From assembly GCA_023634235.1 (NCBI GenBank), contig JAMKCF010000056.1, positions 310,001 to 374,000 of the forward strand: DNA of 64,000 bases. Reading direction: 5' to 3'. Positions 30,675 to 44,800 of this stretch are shown here, one piece after another. The position numbers were made by a program, and so were the translations under genes. The notes beneath the pieces were generated by a model, which did no database searches, was not told the DNA's origin, and was given only the letters and a program-made list of their open reading frames with translations. Source of the DNA: Pisaster brevispinus. Lineage: Eukaryota; Echinodermata; Asteroidea; Forcipulatida; Asteriidae. The first letter of the stretch is position 1. The number at the start of each line of letters is the position of its first letter.

Positions 30675-33600
30675 GAGACGGGCTTTCCAGTGGTATAAAA
30701 CTTGTGCAAATCCGATAATGCCTTGGTGGTGAAATGACAATCCTTATTTTGTCTTTGTCTCTGACATCAAAAACGAGTTGAAGGTGTTTTGCGGGGGTTT
30801 GTAGCGTCCCCACTTGCTGGTCTTTTCCGGCGTGAAACCTGCCGTCATCGGCCGCACAATTCTAATTTTCGGATGCAGGGATACCTAAGGCAGAGTCAGG
30901 TCAAAAATTCATCTCTCTAGCCCCCCTAGAACGGGTGTTATTCTCAATTTTACCTCAAATTTATTTTGGGCCATTACCCCGGCCGTCGAGACCTTGCTTC
31001 GCAGCCGGCCCCTGGAGTTTTTCAATATCTCTTAGGGGTAGGCCTAACATCCAGGCCGCTCGCCTCGCTTACAGAATTGTCAGCAACCCCAAATTCATGG
31101 CAAAGATAGCCCTTGAGACGGGCTTTCCAGTGGTATAAAACTTGTGCAAATCCGATAATGCCTTGGTGGTGAAATGACAATCCTTATTTTGTCTTTGTCT
31201 CTTTGACAGCAAAAACGAGTTGAAGGTGTTTTGCGGGGGGTTTGTAGCGTCCCCGCTTGCTGGTCTTTTCCGGTGTGAAACCTGCTCTCATCGGCCGTGA
31301 AAGTCTATTTTTCGGATGGAGGGATACCTAAGGCAGAGTCAGGTCAAAAATTCATCTCTCTAGCCCCCCTAGAACGGGTGTTATTCTCAATTTTACATCA
31401 AATTTATTTTGGGCCATTACCCCGGCCGTCGAGACCTTGTTTCGCAGCCGGCCCCTGGAATTTTTCAATATCTCTTAGGGGTAGGCCTAACATCGAGGCC
31501 GCTCGCCTCGCTTACAGAATAGTCAGCAACCCCAAATTCATGGCAAAAATAGCCCTTGAGACGGGCTTTCCAGTGGTATAAAACTTGTGCAAATCCGATA
31601 ATGCCTTGGTGGTGAAATGACAATCCTTATTTTGTCTTTGTCTCTTTGACATCAAAAACGAGTTGAAGGTGTTTTGCGGGGGTTTGTAGCGTCCCCACTT
31701 GCTGGTCTTTTCCGGTGTGAAACCTGCTCTCATCGGCCGTAAAAGTCTATTTTTCGGATGGAGGGATACCTAAGGCAAAGTCAGGTCAAAAATTCATCTC
31801 TCTAGCCCCCCTAGAACGGGAGTTATTCTCAATTTTACCTCAAATTTGTTTTGGGCCATTACCCCGGCCGTCGAGACCTTGCTTCGCAGCCGGCCCCTGG
31901 AATTTTTCAATATCTCTTAGGGGTAGGCCTAACATCCAGGCCGCTCGCCTCGCTTACAGAATCGTCAGCAACCCCAAATTCATGGCAAAGATAGCCCTTG
32001 AGACGGGCTTTCCAGTGGTATAAAACTTGTGCAAATCCGATAATGCCTTGGTGGTGAAATGACAATCCTTATTTTGTCTTTGTCTCTTTGACAGCAAAAA
32101 CGAGTTGAAGGTGTTTTGCGGGGGGTTTGTAGCTTCCCCGCTTGCTGGTCTTTTCCGGCGTGAAACCTGCCGTCATCGGCCGCACAATTCTAATTTTCGG
32201 ATGCAGGGATACCTAAGGCAGAGTCAGGTCAAAAATTCATCTCTCTAGCCCCCCTAGAACGGGTGTTATTCTCAATTTTACCTCAAACTTATTTTGGGCC
32301 ATTACCCCGGCCGGCGAGACCTTGTTTCGCAAACGGCCCCTGGAATTTTTGAATATCTCTTAGGGGTAGGCCTAACATCCAGGCCGCTCGGCTCGCCTAC
32401 AGAATCGTCAGCAACCCCAAATTCATGGCAAAGATAGCCCTTGAGACGGGCTTTCCAGTGGTATAAAACTTGTGCAAATCCGATGATGCCTTGGTGGTGA
32501 AATGACAATCCTTATTTTGTCGTTGTCTCTTTGACATCAAAAACGAGTTGAAGGTGTTTTGAGGGGGGTTTCTAGCGTCCCCACTTGCTGGTCTTTTCCG
32601 GTGTGAAACCTGCTCTCATCGGCCGTGAAAGTCTATTTTTCGGATGGAGGGATACCTAAGGCAGAGTCAGGTCAAAAATTCATCTCTCTAGCCCCCCTAG
32701 AACGGGAGTTATTCTCAATTTTACCTCAAATTTCTTTTGGGCTATTACCCCGGCCGTCGAGACCTTGCTTCGCAGCCGGCCCCTGGAATTTTTCAATATC
32801 TCTTAGGGGTAGGCCTAACATCCAGGCCGCTCGCCTCGCTTACAGAATTGTCAGCAACCCAAAATTCATGGCAAAGATAGCCCTTGAGACGGGCTTTCCA
32901 GTGGTATAAAACTTGTGCAAATCCGATAATGCCTTGGTGGTGAAATGACAATCCTTATTTTGTCTTTGTCTCTTTGACAGCAAAAACGAGTTGAAGGTGT
33001 TTTGCGGGGGGTTTGTAGCGTCCCCGCTTGCTGGTCTTTTCCGGTGTGAAACCTGCCGTCATCGGCCGTGAAAGTCTATTTTTCGGATGCAAGGATACCT
33101 AAGGCAGAGTCAGGTCAAAAATTCATCTCTCTAGCCCCCCTAGAACGGGAGTTATTCTCAATTTTACCTCAAATTTATTTTGGGCCATTACCCCGGCCGT
33201 CGAGACCCTGCTTCGCAGCCGGCCCCTGGAATTTGTCAATATCTCTTAGGAGGTAGGCCTAACATCGAGGCCGCTCGCCTCGCTTACAGAATCGTCAGCA
33301 ACCCCAAATTCATGGCAAAGATAGCCCTTGAGACGGGCTTTCCAGTGGTATAAAACTTGTGCAAATCCGATAATGCCTTGGTGGTGAAATGACAATCCTT
33401 ATTTTGTCTTTGTCTCTTTGACAGCAAAAACGAGTTGAAGGTGTTTTGCGGGGGGTTTGTAGCGTCCCCGCTTGCTGGTCTTTTCCGGTGTGAAACCTGC
33501 CGTCATCGGCCGTGAAAGTCTATTTTTCGGATGGAGGGATACCTAAGGCAGAGTCAGGTCAAAAATTCATCTCTCTAGCCCCCCTAGAACGGGAGTTATT

Positions 33601-34659
33601 CTCAATTTTACCTCAAATTTATTTTGGGCTATTACCCCGGCCGGCGAGACCTTGCTTCGCAGCCGGCCCCTGGAATTTTTGAATATCTCTTAGGGGTAGG
33701 CCTTACATCCAGGCCGCTCGGCTCGCCTACAGAATCGTCAGCAACCCCAAGTTCATGGCAAAGATAGCCCTTGAGACGGGCTTTCCAGTGGTATACAACT
33801 TGGGCAGATCCGATGATGCCTTGAGGGTGAAATGACCGTCCTTATTTTGTCTTTGTCTCTTTGACATCAAAAACGAGTTGAAGGTGTTTTGCGGGGGGTT
33901 TGTAGCGTCCCCACTTACTGGTCTTTTCCGGTGTGAAACCTGCCGTCATCGGCCGTGAAAGTCTATTTTTCGGATGGAGGGATACATAAGGCAGAGTCAG
34001 GTCAAAAATTCATCTCTCTAGCCCCCCTAGAACGGGAGTTATTCTCAAATTTACCTCAAATTTATTTTGGGCCATTACCCCGGCCGTCGAGACCTTGCTT
34101 CGCAGCCGGCCCCTGGAATTTTTCAATATCTCTTAGGGGTAGGCCTAACATCCAGGCCGCTCGCCTCGCTTACAGAATCGTCAGCAACCCCAAATTCATG
34201 GCAAATATAGCCCTTGAGACGGGCTTTCCAGTGGTATAAAACTTGTGCAAATCCGATAATGCCTTGGTGGTGAAATGACAATCCTTATTTTGTCTTTGTC
34301 TCTTTGACAGCAAAAACGAGTTGAAGGTGCTTTGCGGGGGTTTCTAGCGTCCCCGCTTGCTGGTCTTTTCCGGTGTGAAACCTGCTCTCATCGGCCGTGA
34401 AAGTCTATTTTTTTCGGATGGAGGGATACCTAAGGCAGAGTCAGGTCAAAAATTCATCTCTCTAGCCCCCCTACAACGGGAGTTATTTCCAAATTTACCT
34501 CAAATTGATTTTTGGCCATTACCCCGGCCGTCGAGACCTTGCTTCGCAGCCGGCCCCTGGAATTTTTCAATATCTCTTAAGGGTAGGCCTAACATCCAGG
34601 CCGCTCGCCTCGCTTACAGAATCGTCAGCAACTCCAAATTTACGGCAAAGATAGCCCTC
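30675..34659. repeat. Satellite B 9-monomer higher-order repeat, copy 2 (3,985 bp)
   Basis: Second tandem copy. The same private variants occur at +3,985 bp, for example GTCTCTGACATC at 30757 and TCTTAGGAGGTAGGCC near 33245. It differs from copy 1 at single bases, such as GTAGCTTCCCCGC near 32130 where copy 1 has GTAGCGTCCCCGC. Copy 3 shares the GTAGCTT change, so copies 2 and 3 are more closely related to each other. Confidence 0.85.
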
Positions 34660-37080
34660 GAGACGGGCTTTCCAGTGGTATAAAACTTGTGCAAATCCGA
34701 TAATGCCTTGGTGGTGAAATGACAATCCTTATTTTGTCTTTGTCTCTGACATCAAAAACGAGTTGAAGGTGTTTTGCGGGGGTTTGTAGCGTCCCCACTT
34801 GCTGGTCTTTTCCGGCGTGAAACCTGCCGTCATCGGCCGCACAATTCTAATTTTCGGATGCAGGGATACCTAAGGCAGAGTCAGGTCAAAAATTCATCTC
34901 TCTAGCCCCCCTAGAACGGGTGTTATTCTCAATTTTACCTCAAATTTATTTTGGGCCATTACCCCGGCCGTCGAGACCTTGCTTCGCAGCCGGCCCCTGG
35001 AGTTTTTCAATATCTCTTAGGGGTAGGCCTAACATCCAGGCCGCTCGCCTCGCTTACAGAATTGTCAGCAACCCCAAATTCATGGCAAAGATAGCCCTTG
35101 AGACGGGCTTTCCAGTGGTATAAAACTTGTGCAAATCCGATAATGCCTTGGTGGTGAAATGACAATCCTTATTTTGTCTTTGTCTCTTTGACAGCAAAAA
35201 CGAGTTGAAGGTGTTTTGCGGGGGGTTTGTAGCGTCCCCGCTTGCTGGTCTTTTCCGGTGTGAAACCTGCTCTCATCGGCCGTGAAAGTCTATTTTTCGG
35301 ATGGAGGGATACCTAAGGCAGAGTCAGGTCAAAAATTCATCTCTCTAGCCCCCCTAGAACGGGTGTTATTCTCAATTTTACATCAAATTTATTTTGGGCC
35401 ATTACCCCGGCCGTCGAGACCTTGTTTCGCAGCCGGCCCCTGGAATTTTTCAATATCTCTTAGGGGTAGGCCTAACATCGAGGCCGCTCGCCTCGCTTAC
35501 AGAATAGTCAGCAACCCCAAATTCATGGCAAAAATAGCCCTTGAGACGGGCTTTCCAGTGGTATAAAACTTGTGCAAATCCGATAATGCCTTGGTGGTGA
35601 AATGACAATCCTTATTTTGTCTTTGTCTCTTTGACATCAAAAACGAGTTGAAGGTGTTTTGCGGGGGTTTGTAGCGTCCCCACTTGCTGGTCTTTTCCGG
35701 TGTGAAACCTGCTCTCATCGGCCGTAAAAGTCTATTTTTCGGATGGAGGGATACCTAAGGCAAAGTCAGGTCAAAAATTCATCTCTCTAGCCCCCCTAGA
35801 ACGGGAGTTATTCTCAATTTTACCTCAAATTTGTTTTGGGCCATTACCCCGGCCGTCGAGACCTTGCTTCGCAGCCGGCCCCTGGAATTTTTCAATATCT
35901 CTTAGGGGTAGGCCTAACATCCAGGCCGCTCGCCTCGCTTACAGAATCGTCAGCAACCCCAAATTCATGGCAAAGATAGCCCTTGAGACGGGCTTTCCAG
36001 TGGTATAAAACTTGTGCAAATCCGATAATGCCTTGGTGGTGAAATGACAATCCTTATTTTGTCTTTGTCTCTTTGACAGCAAAAACGAGTTGAAGGTGTT
36101 TTGCGGGGGGTTTGTAGCTTCCCCGCTTGCTGGTCTTTTCCGGCGTGAAACCTGCCGTCATCGGCCGCACAATTCTAATTTTCGGATGCAGGGATACCTA
36201 AGGCAGAGTCAGGTCAAAAATTCATCTCTCTAGCCCCCCTAGAACGGGTGTTATTCTCAATTTTACCTCAAACTTATTTTGGGCCATTACCCCGGCCGGC
36301 GAGACCTTGTTTCGCAAACGGCCCCTGGAATTTTTGAATATCTCTTAGGGGTAGGCCTAACATCCAGGCCGCTCGGCTCGCCTACAGAATCGTCAGCAAC
36401 CCCAAATTCATGGCAAAGATAGCCCTTGAGACGGGCTTTCCAGTGGTATAAAACTTGTGCAAATCCGATGATGCCTTGGTGGTGAAATGACAATCCTTAT
36501 TTTGTCTTTGTCTCTTTGACATCAAAAACGAGTTGAAGGTGTTTTGAGGGGGGTTTCTAGCGTCCCCACTTGCTGGTCTTTTCCGGTGTGAAACCTGCTC
36601 TCATCGGCCGTGAAAGTCTATTTTTCGGATGGAGGGATACCTAAGGCAGAGTCAGGTCAAAAATTCATCTCTCTAGCCCCCCTAGAACGGGAGTTATTCT
36701 CAATTTTACCCCTAACATCCAGGCCGCTCGCCTCGCTTACAGAATTGTCAGCAACCCAAAATTCATGGCAAAGATAGCCCTTGAGACGGGCTTTCCAGTG
36801 GTATAAAACTTGTGCAAATCCGATAATGCCTTGGTGGTGAAATGACAATCCTTATTTTGTCTTTGTCTCTTTGACAGCAAAAACGAGTTGAAGGTGTTTT
36901 GCGGGGGGTTTGTAGCGTCCCCGCTTGCTGGTCTTTTCCGGTGTGAAACCTGCCGTCATCGGCCGTGAAAGTCTATTTTTCGGATGCAAGGATACCTAAG
37001 GCAGAGTCAGGTCAAAAATTCATCTCTCTAGCCCCCCTAGAACGGGAGTTATTCTCAATTTTACCTCAAATTTATTTTGG
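34660..37080. repeat. Satellite B 9-monomer higher-order repeat, partial copy 3
   Basis: A third copy follows in register but covers only about six monomers before changing to another block near 37080. One of its monomers carries an 88-89 bp deletion at 36709, where CAATTTTACC runs straight into CCTAACATCCAGG. The two deletion ends share only about three bases. Confidence 0.8.
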
Positions 37081-40000
37081 GCTATTACCCCGGCCGGCGA
37101 GACCTTGCTTCGCAGCCGGCCCCTGGAATTTTTGAATATCTCTTAGGGGTAGGCCTAACATCCAGGCCGCTCAGCTCGCCTAAAGAATCGTCAGCAACCC
37201 CAAATTCATGGTAAAGATAGCCCTGGAGACGGGCTTTCCAGTGGTATAAAACTTGGGCAGATCCGATGATGCCTTGAGGGTGAAATGACCGTCCTTATTT
37301 TGTCTTTGTCTCTTTGACATCAAAAACGAGTTGAAGGTGTTTTGCGGGGGGTTTGTAGCGTCCCCGCTTGCTGGTCTTTTCCGGTGTGAAACCTGAAAAG
37401 TCTATTTTTCGGATGGAGGGATACCTAAGGCAGAGTCAGGTCAAAAATTCATCTCTCTAGCCCCCCTAGAACGGGAGTTATTCCCAAATTTACCTCAAAT
37501 TTATTTTGGGCCATTACCCCGGCCGTCGAGACCTTGCTTCGCAGCCGGCCCCTGGAATTGTTGAATATCTCTTAGGGGTAGGCCTAACATCCAGGCCGCT
37601 CGCCTCGCCTACAGAATCGTCAGCAACCCCAAATTCATGGCAAAGATAGCCCTTGAGACGGGCTTTCCAGTGGTATAAAACTTGTGCAAATCCGATAATG
37701 CCTTGGTGGTGAAATGACAATCCTTATTTTGTCTTCGTCTCTTTGACAGCAAAAACGAGTTGAAGGTGTTTTGCGGGGGGTTTGTAGCGTCCCCACTTGC
37801 TGGTCTTTTCCGGTGTGAAACCTGCTCTCATCGGCCGTGAAAGTCTATTTTTCGGATGGAAGGATACCTAAGGCAGAGTCAGGTCAAAAATTCATCTCTC
37901 TAGCCCCCCTAGAACGGGAGTTATTCTCAATTTTACCTCAAATTTAGTTTGGGCCATTACCCCGGCCGTCGAGACCTTGCTTCGCAGCCGGCCCCTGGAA
38001 TTTTTGAATATCTCTTAGGGGTAGGCCTAACATCCAGGCCGCTCGCCTCGCTTACAGAATCGTCAGCAACCCCAAATTCATGGCAAAGATAGCCATTGAG
38101 ACGGGCTTTGCAGTGGTATAATACTTGTGCAAATCCGATAATGCCTTGGTGGTGAAATGACAATCCTTATTTCGTCTTTGTCCCTTTGACAGCAAAAACG
38201 AGTTGAAGGTGTTTTGCGGGGGTTTCTAGCGTCCCCGCTTTCTGGTCTTTTCCGGTGTGAAACCTGCCGTCATCGGCCGTGAAAGTCTTTTTTTCGGATG
38301 CAAGGATACCTAAGGCAGAGTCAGGTCAAAAATTCATCTCTCTAGCCCCCCTAGAACGGGAGTTATTCTCAATTCTACCTCAAATTTCTTTTGGGCTATT
38401 ACCCCGGCCGGCGAGACCTTGCTTCGCAGCCGGCCCCTGGAATTTTTGAATATCTCTTAGGGGTAGGCCTAACATCCAGGCCGCTCGGCTCGCTTACAGA
38501 ATCGTCAGCAACCCCAAATTCATGGCAAAGATAGCCATTGAGACGGGCTTTGCAGTGGTATAAAACTTGTGCAAATCCGATAATGCCTTGGTGGTGAAAT
38601 GACAATCCTTATTTTGTCTTTGTCTCTTTGACAGCAAAAACGAGTTGAAGGTGTTTTGCGGGGGTTTCTAGCGTCCCCGCTTTCTGGTCTTTTCCGGTGT
38701 GAAACCTGCCGTCATCGGCCGTGAAAGTCTATTTTTAGAATGGAGGGATACCTAAGGCAGAGTCAGGTCAAAAATTCATCTCTCTAGCCCCCCTAGAACG
38801 GGAGTTATTCCCAAATTTACCTCAAATTTATTTTGGGCCATTACCCCGGCCGTCGAGACCTTGCTTCGCAGCCGGCCCCTGGAATTTTTCAATATCTCTT
38901 AGGGGTAGGCCTAACATCCAGGCCGCTCGGCTCGCCTACAGAATCGTCAGCAACCCCAAATTCATGGCAAAGATAGCCCTCGAGACGGGCTTTCCAGTGG
39001 TATAAAACTTGTGCAAATCCGATAATGCCTTGGTGGTGAAATGACAATCCTTATTTTGTCTTTGTCTCTTTGACAGCAAAAACGAGTTGAAGGTGTTTTG
39101 CGGGGGGTTTGTATAGCGTCCCCGCTTTCTGGTCTTTTCCGGTGTGAAACCTGCCGTCATCGGCCGTGAAAGTCTATTTTTCGGATGCAGGGATACCTAA
39201 GGCAGAGTCAGGTCAAAAATTCATCTCTCTAGCCCCCCTAGAACGGGAGTTATTCTCAATTTTACCTCAAATTTATTTTGGGCTATTACCCCGGCCGGCG
39301 AGACCTTGCTTCGCAGCCGGCCCCTGGAATTTTTGAATATCTCTTAGGGGTAGGCCTAACATCCAGGCCGCTCAGCTCGCCTACAGAATCGTCAGCAACC
39401 CCAAATTCATGGTAGAGATAGCCCTGGAGACGGGCTTTCCAGTGGTATAAAACTTGGGCAGATCCGATGATGCCTTGAGGGTGAAATGACCGTCCTTATT
39501 TTGTCTTTGTCTCTTTGACATCAAAAACGAGTTGAAGGTGTTTTGCGGGGGGTTTGTAGCGTCCCCGCTTGCTGGTCTTTTCCGGTGTGAAACCTGAAAA
39601 GTCTATTTTTCGGATGGAGGGATACCTAAGGCAGAGTCAGGTCAAAAATTCATCTCTCTAGCCCCCCTAGAACGGGAGTTATTCCCAAATTTACCTCAAA
39701 TTTATTTTGGGCCATTACCCCGGCCGTCGAGACCTTGCTTCGCAGCCGGCCCCTGGAATTTTTCAATATCTCTTAGGGGTAGGCCTAACATCCAGGCCGC
39801 TCGCCTCGCTTACAGAATCGTCAGCAACCCCAAATTCATGGCAAAGATAGCCCTTGAGACTGGCTTTCCAGTGGTATAAAACTTGTGCAAATCCGATAAT
39901 GCCTTGAGGGTGAAATGACAATCCTTATTTTGTCTTTGTGTCTTTGACAGCAAAAACGAGTTGAAGGTGTTTTGCGGGGGGTTTGTAGCGTCCCCACTTG

Positions 40001-41350
40001 CTGGTCTTTTCTGGTGTGAAACCTGCTCTCATCGGCCGTGAAAGTCTATTTTTCGGATGGAAGGATACCTAAGGCAGAGTCAGGTCAAAAATTCATCTCT
40101 CTAGCCCCCCTAGAACGGGAGTTATTCTCAATTTTACCTCAAATTTAGTTTGGGCCATTACCCCGGCCGTCGAGACCTTGCTTCGCAGCCGGCCCCTGGA
40201 ATTTTTCAATATCTCTTAGGGGTAGGCCTAACATCCAGGCCGCTCGCCTCGCTTACAGAATCGTCAGCAACCCCAAATTCATGGCAAAGATAGCCATTGA
40301 GACGGGCTTTGCAGTGGTATAATACTTGTGCAAATCCGATAATGCCTTGGTGGTGAGATGACAATCCTTATTTTGTCTTTGTCTCTTTGACAGCAAAAAC
40401 GAGTTGAAGGTGTTTTGCGGGGGGTTTCTAGCGTCCCCGCTTTCTTGTCTTTTCCGGTGTGAAACCTGCCGTCATCCGCCGTGAAAGTCTTTTTTTCGGA
40501 TGCAAGGATACCTAAGGCAGAGTCAAGTCAAAAATTCATCTCTCTAGCCCCCCTAGAACGGGAGTTATTCTCAATTCTACCTCAAATTTCTTTTGGGCTA
40601 TTACCCCGGCCGGCGAGACCTTGCTTCGCAGCCGGCCCCTGGAATTTTTGAATATCTCTTAGGGGTAGGCCTAACATCCAGGCCGCTCGGCTCGCTTACA
40701 GAATCGTCAGCAACCCCAAATTCATGGCAAAGATAGCCCTTGAGACGGGCTTTCCAGTGGTATAAAACTTGTGCAAATCCGATAATGCTTTGGTGGTGAA
40801 ATGACAATCCTTATTTTGTCTTTGTCTCTTTGACAGCAAAAACGAGTTGAAGGTGTTTTGCGGGGGTTTCTAGCGTCCCCGCTTTCTGGTCTTTTCCGGT
40901 GTGAAACCTGCCGTCATCGGCCGTGAAAGTCTATTTTTCGGATGGAGGGATACCTAAGGCAGAGTCAGGTCAAAAATTCATCTCTCTAGCCCCCCTAGAA
41001 CGGGAGTTATTCCCAAATTTACCTCAAATTTATTTTGGGCCATTACCCCGGCCGTCGAGACCTTGCTTCACAGCCGGCCCCTGGAATTTTTCAATATCTC
41101 TTAGGGGTAGGCCTAACATCCAGGCCGCTCGCCTCGCTTACAGAACCGTCAGCAACCCCAAATTCATGGCAAAGATAGCCCTTGAGACGAGCTTTCCAGT
41201 GGTATAAAACTTGGGCAGATCCGATGATGCCTTGGGGGAAAAATGACAATCCTTATTTTGTCTTTGTCTCTTTGACAGCAAAAACGAGTTGAAGGTGTTT
41301 TGCGGGGGGTTTGTAGCGTCCCCGCTTTCTGGTCTTTTCCGGTGTGAAAC
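36950..41350. repeat. Satellite B five-monomer duplication (about 2,201 bp, two copies)
   Basis: Copies at about 36950-39150 and 39151-41350. The clearest tag is a monomer lacking about 12 bp before its start (AACCTGAAAAGTC at 37391 and 39592). Other shared variants are CAAATTTAGTTTGGG (37941, 40141), GCAGTGGTATAATAC (38110, 40312) and CAATTCTACCTC (38368, 40570). The copies differ at more sites than the 11- or 9-monomer blocks, so this duplication may be older. Confidence 0.75.
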
Positions 41351-41809
41351 CTGCCGTCATCGGCCGTGAAAGTCTTTTTTTCGGATGCAAGGATACCTAA
41401 GACAGAGTCAGGTCAAAAATTCATCTCTCTAGCCCCCCTAGAACGGGAGTTATTCTCAATTTTACCTAAAATTTATTTTGGGCCATTACCCCGGCCGGCG
41501 AGACCTTGCTTCGCTGCCAGCCCCTGGAATTTTTGAATATCTCTTAGGGGTAGGCCTAACATCCAGGCCGCTCGGCTCGCCTACAGAATCGTCAGCAACC
41601 CCAAGTTCATGGCAAAGAAAGTCCCTTGAGACTGGCTTTCCAGTGGTATAAAACTTGGGTAGATCCGATGATGCCTTGAGGGTGAAATGACCGTCCTTAT
41701 TTTGTCTTTGTCTCTTTGACATCAAAAACGAGTTGAAGGTGTTTTGCGGGGGGTTTGTAGCGTCCCCACTTGCTGGTCTTTTCCGGTGTGAAACCTGCTC
41801 TCATCGGCC

Positions 41810-44800
41810 GTGAAAGTCTATTTTTCGAATGGAGGGATACCTAAGGCAGAGTCAGGTCAAAAATTCATCTCTCTAGCCCCCCTAGAACGGGAGTTATTCT
41901 CAATTTTACCTCAAATTTCTTTTGGGCCATTACCCCGGCCGTCGAGACCTTGCTTCGCAGCCGGCCCCTGGAATTTTTCAATATCTCTTAGGGGTAGGCC
42001 TAACATCCAGGCCGCTCGCCTCGCTTACAGAACCGTCAGCAACCCCAAAATTATGGCAAAGATAGCCCTTGAGACGGGCTTTCCAGTGGTATAAAACTTG
42101 TGCAAATCCGATAATGCCTTGGTGGTGAAATGACAATCCTTATTTTGTCTTTGTCTCTTTGACAGCAAAAACGAGTTGAAGGTGTTTTGCGGGGGTTTCT
42201 AGCGTCCCCGCTTTCTGGTCTTTTCCGGTGTGAAACCTGCCGTCATCGGCCGTGAAAGTCTATTTTTCGGATGGAGGGATACCTAAGGCAGAGTCAGGTC
42301 AAAAATTCATCTCTCTAGCCCCCCTAGAACGGGAGTTATTCCCAAATTTACCTCAAATTTATTTTGGGCCATTACCCCGGCCGTCGAGACCTTGCTTCGC
42401 AGCCGGCCCCTGGAATTTTTCAATATCTCTTAGGGGTAGGCCTAACATCCAGGCCGCTCGCCTCGCTTACAGAATCGTCAGCAACCCCAAATTCATGGCA
42501 AAGATAGCCCTTGAGACGGGCTTTGCAGTGGTATAAAACTTGGGCAGATCCGATGATGCCTTGGGGGTGAAATGACAATCCTTATTTTGTCATTGTCTCT
42601 TTGACAGCAAAAACGAGTTGAAGGTGTTTTGCGGGGGGTTTGTAGCGTCCCCGCTTTCTGGTCTTTTCCGGTGTGAAACCTGCCGTCATCGGCCGTGAAA
42701 GTCTTTTTTTCGGATGCAAGGATACCTAAGGCAGAGTCAGGTCAAAAATTCATCTCTCTAGCCCCCCTAGAACGGGAGTTATTCTCAATTTTACCTCAAA
42801 TTTATTTTGGGCTATTACCCCGGCCGGCGAGACCTTGCTTCGCAGCCGGCCCCTGGAATTTTTCAATATCTCTTAGGGGTAGGCCTAACATCCAGGCCGC
42901 TCGGCTCGCCTACAGAATCGTCAGCAACCCCAAGTTCATGGCAAAGATAGCCCTTGAGACGGGCTTTCCAGTGGTATAAAACTTGGGCAGATCCGATGAT
43001 GCCTTGAGGGTGAAATGACCGTCCTTATTTTGTCTTTGTCTCTTTGACAGCAAAAACGAGTTGAAGGTGTTTTGCGGGGGGTTTGTAGCGTCCCCGCTTT
43101 CTGGTCTTTTCCGGTGTGAAACCTGCTCTCACCGGCCGTGAAAGTCTATTTTTCGAATGCAAGGATACCTAAGGCAGAGTCAGGTCAAAGATTCATCTCT
43201 CTAGCCCCCCTAGAACGGGAGTTATTCTCAATTTTACCTCAAATTTATTTTGGGCTATTACCCCGGCCGGCGAGACCTTGCTTCGCAGCCAGCCCCTGGA
43301 ATTTTTGAAAATCTCTTAGGGGTAGGCCTAACATCCAGGCAGCTCGGCTCGCCTACAGAATCGTCAGCAACCCCAAGTTCATGGCAAAGATAGCCCTTGA
43401 GACTGGCTTTCCAGTGGTATAAAACTTGGGTAGATCCGATGATGCCTTGAGGGTGAAATGACCGTCCTTATTTTGTCTTTGTCTCTTTGACATCAAAAAC
43501 GAGTTGAAGGTGTTTTGCGGGGGGTTTGTAGCGTCCCCACTTGCTGGTCTTTTCCGGTGTGAAACCTGCCGTCATCGGCCGTGAAAGTCTATTTTTCGGA
43601 TGGAGGGATACCTAAGGCAGAGTCAGGTCAAAAATTCATCTCTCTAGCCCCCCTAGAACGGGAGTTATTCCCAAATTTACCTCAAATTTATTTTGGGCCA
43701 TTACCCCGGCCGTCGAGACCTTGCTTCGCAGCCGGCCCCTGGAATTTTTCAATATCTCTTAGGGGTAGGCCTAACATCCAGGCCGCTCGCCTCGCTTACA
43801 GAATCGTCAGCAACCCCAAATTCATGGCAAAGATAGCCCTTGAGACGGGCTTTGCAGTGGTATAAAACTTGGGCAGATCCGATGATGCCTTGGGGGTGAA
43901 ATGACAATCCTTATTTTGTCATTGTCTCTTTGACAGCAAAAACGAGTTGAAGGTGTTTTGCGGGGGGTTTGTAGCGTCCCCGCTTTCTGGTCTTTTCCGG
44001 TGTGAAACCTGCCGTCATCGGCCGTGAAAGTCTTTTTTTCGGATGCAAGGATACCTAAGGCAGAGTCAGGTCAAAAATTCATCTCTCTAGCCCCCCTAGA
44101 ACGGGAGTTATTCTCAATTTTACCTCAAATTTATTTTGGGCTATTACCCCGGCCGGCGAGACCTTGCTTCGCAGCCGGCCCCTGGAATTTTTCAATATCT
44201 CTTAGGGGTAGGCCTAACATCCAGGCCGCTCGGCTCGCCTACAGAATCGTCAGCAACCCCAAGTTCATGGCAAAGATAGCCCTTGAGACGGGCTTTCCAG
44301 TGGTATAAAACTTGGGCAGATCCGATGATGCCTTGAGGGTGAAATGACCGTCCTTATTTTGTCTTTGTCTCTTTGACAGCAAAAACGAGTTGAAGGTGTT
44401 TTGCGGGGGGTTTGTAGCGTCCCCGCTTTCTGGTCTTTTCCGGTGTGAAACCTGCTCTCACCGGCCGTGAAAGTCTATTTTTCGAATGCAAGGATACCTA
44501 AGGCAGAGTCAGGTCAAAGATTCATCTCTCTAGCCCCCCTAGAACGGGAGTTATTCTCAATTTTACCTCAAATTTATTTTGGGCTATTACCCCGGCCGGC
44601 GAGACCTTGCTTCGCAGCCAGCCCCTGGAATTTTTGAAAATCTCTTAGGGGTAGGCCTAACATCCAGGCAGCTCGGCTCGCCTACAGAATCGTCAGCAAC
44701 CCCAAGTTCATGGCAAAGATAGCCCTTGAGACTGGCTTTCCAGTGGTATAAAACTTGGGTAGATCCGATGATGCCTTGAGGGTGAAATGACCGTCCTTAT

